Origin: Candidatus Wallbacteria bacterium
Lineage (GTDB): Bacteria > Muiribacteriota > UBA6191 > JACPRK01
Reading direction: 5' to 3'
DNA: 36,916 nucleotides
Assembly: GCA_016213845.1 (NCBI GenBank)
Contig: JACQZN010000053.1
Coordinates: forward strand, 1 to 36,916
Under the pieces are notes generated by a model. The model was given only the letters and a program-made list of their open reading frames with translations. It was not told the DNA's origin and made no database searches. The position numbers and the translations under genes were made by a program. Positions 33,521-36,916 of this stretch are shown in pieces (the first letter of the stretch is position 1; the number at the start of each line of letters is the position of its first letter).

Positions 33521-35086
33521 TCAGGCCCGGCGCAGGACTTCGCTCAGCGTGAGCTTGCGGTGGTCGCCGGGGAAGCGAGTGAGGGGGCGGACGATTGACG
33601 GATTGCGCAAGGGACGCAGCAGCGATTCGAGCGCCTGGTCGGAGCGGCCGATTCCGGCGCGCGTGGCCTTGGGGGCAGTGAGGGTGATGCCGGCCAGGGA
33701 AGGTGGGGGCGGCAGGCGCTCGGGCTTGGCTTCGGCCTTGGGTTCGGGCGCGGCGGCGGTAGGCGGCCTGGGGGGCGCCAGCTCGACCCGCGTGGCGAAG
33801 GGGGACGGGGCCGCGGGCCGGCCAGCCAGGACCTTGCGAGCCAGCTCCTTGACGAGCGGATCGGTGTCGAGCGCAGCGGCCTCGAAGATCGGCCGCTCCA
33901 CGGCCTGGCCAAGCTGCTCCAGGAACACGACGGCGGCGCCGCGCACCAGGAAGCTGGAGTCGCCCAGCGCCCTCTTGAGCGTTTCGATGACCTTCGCGGA
34001 CCGGAGCTTCCCGATGGCGATGACGGCCCCGAATCGGACGGCCGTCTTCGCGTCCTGCGTGAAGGTCTCGAGCTGTTCGAGCGCCGGAAGGCCCCCGAGG
34101 AAGCCGATGCCACGAACAGCCAGGAAGCGGCGGCGCTCCTCGACGGTGGCATCGCTGGCGATGGCGGCGAGACGTCCCAGGACCTCGCCCTTGCGCTTGG
34201 AGGGCGCCAGCTCCTTGACGGCTGTCTCCAGCTCCTCGATCAAGACAACCGACGGCTCCTGTTCCATCACCTGGCGGAACTGCGACTCGTCGACCGGTTC
34301 GGGGGGGGCGACAATCGGACCCTGCTCGAGCCTCAGCCTCAAGTGCTCGCGGACCGCGTCGAGCGCCTCGGGCTCAGAGCTTGCCGCCAGCGCCACGACG
34401 GCCTCTTCCCGCACCTTCCCGATGGAGTTCCTGTAGATTTCGAGGAGCAGCTTTTCCTGCCCCCGAGCAGCTCCCAGACCCCGAATTCCAAGCAGCCGGG
34501 CATAGTGCAAGCCGTTGAGAGCCAGCCTGCGGAACAGGTCGACGACCCGCTCGTCGGGCGAACCGATCAGGCCCTCGCAGGCAGCGTTCTGGACTTCGAT
34601 TCGCACGTCTCTCGCCGCGGCCAGAAGCGCGTCGAGGTGCGCCGGCGATTTCTCTGCACCCAGCCGCTGCACGGCGATTCGGCGCACCTCGAAGTCGGGG
34701 TCTCGCACCAGGCCAGCCAGCAACTCGAGCGCCTCGGCGCCCGGGATGAGGCTCAGCTCGGCGGCAGCAGCCAGCCGCATCGGAACCTGTTCGCTCGACA
34801 GCCCCCAGCGCAGCCGCTGAAAGTCCGGTGGCCGCAGCTCGCCTGGCTTGCCCGGGCCTTGGGCCGCCACGGCCGTCGGCCCCACGCCTTCCGGCGCAGC
34901 AGCGACCGAAAGCGCCGGATCACTCGCCGCGACTCCGGCTGTCAGGGCGACCGGCGCCGGCGGCACTGTCGCCGGCCGAGCGACAGCAGGTGTCGGCTCG
35001 AACGTCGGGTGGCCGGCAATCTTCCAGGCCAGCCAGGCGATCGATCCGATCGAAAGTACGAGCTCCGAGACGAATAGGGTGTCCAT
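33521..35086 (-). CDS. Membrane-anchored HEAT-repeat protein
   Basis: This 521-residue protein has one N-terminal membrane segment (about 5-24), a Pro/Ala/Val linker (30-85) and then a superhelix of HEAT-like repeats (about 95-430) with the usual D-x-x-VR-x-x-A pattern (for example RDPDFEVRRIAVQRLG and GDSSFLVRGAAVVFLEQLG). The C-terminal 90 residues are Pro-rich with a basic end. HEAT repeats are protein-binding scaffolds, and the partner is unknown. AGGAAG lies seven bases upstream of the ATG at 35086. The stop abuts the shared terminator palindrome. Confidence 0.82.
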   Translation of the reverse strand: MDTLFVSELVLSIGSIAWLAWKIAGHPTFEPTPAVARPATVPPAPVALTAGVAASDPALSVAAAPEGVGPTAVAAQGPGKPGELRPPDFQRLRWGLSSEQVPMRLAAAAELSLIPGAEALELLAGLVRDPDFEVRRIAVQRLGAEKSPAHLDALLAAARDVRIEVQNAACEGLIGSPDERVVDLFRRLALNGLHYARLLGIRGLGAARGQEKLLLEIYRNSIGKVREEAVVALAASSEPEALDAVREHLRLRLEQGPIVAPPEPVDESQFRQVMEQEPSVVLIEELETAVKELAPSKRKGEVLGRLAAIASDATVEERRRFLAVRGIGFLGGLPALEQLETFTQDAKTAVRFGAVIAIGKLRSAKVIETLKRALGDSSFLVRGAAVVFLEQLGQAVERPIFEAAALDTDPLVKELARKVLAGRPAAPSPFATRVELAPPRPPTAAAPEPKAEAKPERLPPPPSLAGITLTAPKATRAGIGRSDQALESLLRPLRNPSIVRPLTRFPGDHRKLTLSEVLRRA

Positions 35087-35173
35087 TATCGAGCTTCCTT
35101 CCCATCATCCATCGGACAAGTCGAGCAGTTCCTTGAGACTTCTTGTCGCGAGTCCCTCGGAGAGTGCCGACCG

Positions 35174-35202
35174 TTGCGCCCGGTGGACGGCAGGCGTACC
35201 AT
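35174..35202 (+). promoter_or_regulatory. Possible sigma-70 promoter for the small ORF
   Basis: TTGCGC (35174-35179) and TACCAT (35197-35202) are separated by 17 bases. The transcript would start near 35209, just before the Shine-Dalgarno of the 14-codon ORF. Each box matches consensus only partly. Confidence 0.4.
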
Positions 35203-35231
35203 CCCAGGTACACGAGAAAGGAGGTGATCCG

Positions 35232-35276
35232 ATGTCTTGTTGCGACAAATCGGTTCGTGAGGTGGCTGACGTCTAG
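35232..35276 (+). CDS. 14-residue peptide ORF with an ideal ribosome-binding site
   Basis: The ORF encodes MSCCDKSVREVADV and ends at TAG. It is preceded by AGAAAGGAGGTGATCC (35215-35230), which complements the whole 3' end of 16S rRNA; GGAGG is seven bases from the ATG. A promoter-like pair lies just upstream. Such a site in a GC-rich genome is unlikely by chance and argues that the peptide, or the act of translating it, is selected. It may be a leader peptide or small protein, and the Cys-Cys pair could bind metal. No maturation enzyme or target gene is visible on the same strand. Confidence 0.5.
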   Translation: MSCCDKSVREVADV

Positions 35277-35521
35277 GGGTCATCCGGGGTAGTTGTCCCC
35301 GGGTGCAACGGCCGGGTCCCCACGATGCGTGCGGGGAAGCGGTCGGCCCCGAGGGCGGGCTGGCGCGACAGTGCGCGCCGGTCCCGCGGGTCCTTGCCAG
35401 CGGGCGAGGGCCCTGGACGAATCCCCATCAGCCTGCCGGCGGCGCGGAGAGCGATCTTCGCGCCGCTTTCTTTGGGCGGCGAAACGCAGCTCCGTGGCCA
35501 CCGGAGGGTGTCTGGAGCAGG
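35277..35521. other. 245-bp region without a supported gene
   Basis: It contains the hairpin CCGGGG/CCCCGG just after the small ORF (possible terminator, no T-tract) and the stem GGCGCG/CGCGCC further on. Open frames here translate to Arg/Ala-rich sequence with no domain. The 35087-35231 part holds only the HEAT-gene upstream region and the signals of the small ORF. Confidence 0.4.
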
Positions 35522-36916
35522 TCAGGAAGCGGAGTAGGTCGAGAGGAACGGCGTTTTCCCTGGCCGGGTCTTGACACGGTGGTCGGGGTTGGCGGCCAGG
35601 TGGCGCAGCACCCAGTGGACGGTCTCGACTTCCGCGGGCTCGCCGATGGCGAGGGCGAGCTCCTCGGAGGTGAAGCTCTTTGTGCGCTCAGCGCGCAGCC
35701 GCTGGAGGATCTTGCGCTGCAGCTCGATGACGGCCGCGGCGGCCTTCTTGCCGGCCTCCACACCGGGCTGGTGGTAGGCGTTGATGCCGACCAGGGAGGC
35801 GTAGAGGCCGACGGCGCGTTCATAGAGGGCGATCAGCCTGCCCAGGGTCATCGCGTCGACGTGATCGACCGTCACGGTCAGGGACTCGCGGCCCTTGTCC
35901 GCAAGCGCGCGCCGCGTGCCCTGCAGGAATCCGGAGAGGTAGTCGCCGGAGGTGACACCCGGCTCCACCTGGCTGGAGCGGCCGTGGCGATCCCTGAGGA
36001 CCTCCAGGAAAGTGACGAAGAAGTTGTTCACGCCGTCGCGCAGCTGCTGTACGTAGGCGTGCTGGTCGGTGGAGCCCTTGTTACCGTACACGGCCAGCCC
36101 CTGTTCGACGACCTTGCCTTCGAGGTCGTGCTCCTTGCCGAGCGACTCCATGACCAGCTGCTGGAGGTAACGACTGAAAAGCTCCAACCGGTCCTTGTAG
36201 GGCAAGACGACCATGTCCTTGGCGCCCCTGCCCGCGCCGGCGTGGTGCCACATCAGGGCGAGCACCGCGGCGGGATTCTTGCGCGTCACCGGGACGCGCG
36301 TCGCCTCGTCCATGTAGCGAGCGCCCAGCAGCATCCCGTCCACGTCCAGCCCTTGCAGGGCGGCCGGCAACAACCCGACCGCCGCGAGCTCGGAGGTGCG
36401 GCCGCCGACCCAGTCCCACATGGGAAAGATTTGCAGCCACCCGGCGGCGCGGGCGTGACGGTCGAGCTCGCTTGCGTCCCCCGTGACAGCGACGGCGTGG
36501 CGCGCGAAAGACAGGCCGGCGCGTTTGAAGGCCAGTTCGGCCTCGAGCATGCCGTTGCGAGTCTCCTTGGTGCCGCCCGACTTGGAGATCACCACGACCA
36601 GGGTCCTGGCCAGTCCGCCGGACTGCCCGATCTGGGCCAGCACGGCGTCCATGCCGTCGGGGTCGGTATTGTCGAAGAAGAAGGCGCGCATCCTGTCCCT
36701 GGGCGACCAGAGGGCGCGCGAAACGAACTGAGGGCCGAGCGAGCTGCCGCCGATGCCGATGACGAGGAGGTTCTCGAACTTGCGGGCTCGGGGCGGGCGG
36801 ATTCGCCCGGAGTGCACAGCGCGCGCGAAGCGCTTCAGATCGCGCAGGGCGGTCTCGATGGCCTTGCGGATGGCGTCGTCGGGCGCCCGCTCGGGGGCGC
36901 GCAGCCAGTAGTGGCC
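35522..36916 (-). CDS. pgi: Glucose-6-phosphate isomerase, 5' end cut by the window
   Basis: 464 residues are visible, and the frame is open to the last base of the window, where it reads [15 protein letters not shown], a normal near-N-terminal segment for bacterial Pgi. It interconverts glucose 6-phosphate and fructose 6-phosphate in the cytoplasm. Motifs are the sugar-phosphate-binding [14 protein letters not shown], the SIS-domain segment [24 protein letters not shown] and the signature [18 protein letters not shown]. The C-terminal part (about the last 60 residues) may form an extra helical domain. The GTG at 36817 is internal, not the start. Confidence 0.95.
   Translation of the reverse strand, partial: GHYWLRAPERAPDDAIRKAIETALRDLKRFARAVHSGRIRPPRARKFENLLVIGIGGSSLGPQFVSRALWSPRDRMRAFFFDNTDPDGMDAVLAQIGQSGGLARTLVVVISKSGGTKETRNGMLEAELAFKRAGLSFARHAVAVTGDASELDRHARAAGWLQIFPMWDWVGGRTSELAAVGLLPAALQGLDVDGMLLGARYMDEATRVPVTRKNPAAVLALMWHHAGAGRGAKDMVVLPYKDRLELFSRYLQQLVMESLGKEHDLEGKVVEQGLAVYGNKGSTDQHAYVQQLRDGVNNFFVTFLEVLRDRHGRSSQVEPGVTSGDYLSGFLQGTRRALADKGRESLTVTVDHVDAMTLGRLIALYERAVGLYASLVGINAYHQPGVEAGKKAAAAVIELQRKILQRLRAERTKSFTSEELALAIGEPAEVETVHWVLRHLAANPDHRVKTRPGKTPFLSTYSAS

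Noticed and set aside
35215..35240. Antisense 16S rRNA fragment
   Set aside because: The match to the 16S 3' end stops after GATCC; the next bases do not continue the complement of 16S, so it is better read as a Shine-Dalgarno.

Overview
The window is GC-rich, gene-dense bacterial chromosome with no phage, insertion sequence, CRISPR, tRNA or rRNA that I can recognise. A SPOR-domain protein, a type II secretion-like pseudopilin, a NtrC-type two-component pair with a sigma-54-like promoter and signal-peptide proteins all point to a diderm (Gram-negative-type) organism. The gene set (single-chain eukaryote-like glycyl-tRNA synthetase, DUF1015, fused phytol kinase/DUF92 protein, xanthine-dehydrogenase-like enzyme) fits an Acidobacteriota-like or similar soil/subsurface lineage, but the phylum cannot be fixed from this sequence alone.

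Layout. (1) 1-5.2 kb: simple repeats, then a secreted helical protein (minus) divergent from a histidine kinase, a sigma-54 response regulator and a second secreted helical protein (plus). A good -24/-12 promoter lies in the divergent gap. (2) 5.2-7.0 kb: a structured gap and an MFS transporter, ended by a bidirectional hairpin. (3) 13.97-7.03 kb, minus strand: the conserved rimP-nusA-infB-rbfA-truB operon, with a clear sigma-70 promoter and an attenuator-like hairpin in the rimP leader. A divergent ClpP-like gene is translationally coupled to its end. (4) 14.2-17.3 kb: a fused VTE5/VTE6-type polyprenol kinase, a VOC-fold protein and a DUF1015 protein. (5) 21.1-17.6 kb, minus: a three-subunit molybdenum hydroxylase (Mo, 2Fe-2S and FAD subunits), with a 57-bp tandem duplication over its start. 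(6) 25.5-21.2 kb, minus: a small secreted protein gene, uvrB and uvrC (nucleotide excision repair). (7) 31.0-25.8 kb, minus: a membrane protein, glyS, a GspG pseudopilin fused to a TolB-like propeller, recN and a SEC-C protein. (8) 31.3-33.5 kb, plus: a PilO-like secreted protein and a SPOR protein, ended by a 30-bp perfect palindrome, then a HEAT-repeat protein (minus). (9) 35.2 kb: a 14-codon ORF with an ideal ribosome-binding site. (10) 36.9-35.5 kb: the 5'-truncated pgi gene.

The most unusual feature is a set of 7-bp-period tandem arrays at the 3' ends of five genes (near 215, 17317, 21232, 23033 and 29138). Each array puts a stop codon (TAG or TGA) every 7 bases on the coding strand, so all three frames are closed. 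A sixth array (28984) lies in the opposite orientation and is translated as part of a prepilin leader. Other candidates for new biology are the sigma-54 two-component module flanked by two secreted helical proteins, the pseudopilin-propeller fusion, the ClpP-like protein with Glu in place of the catalytic Asp, and the small peptide ORF.
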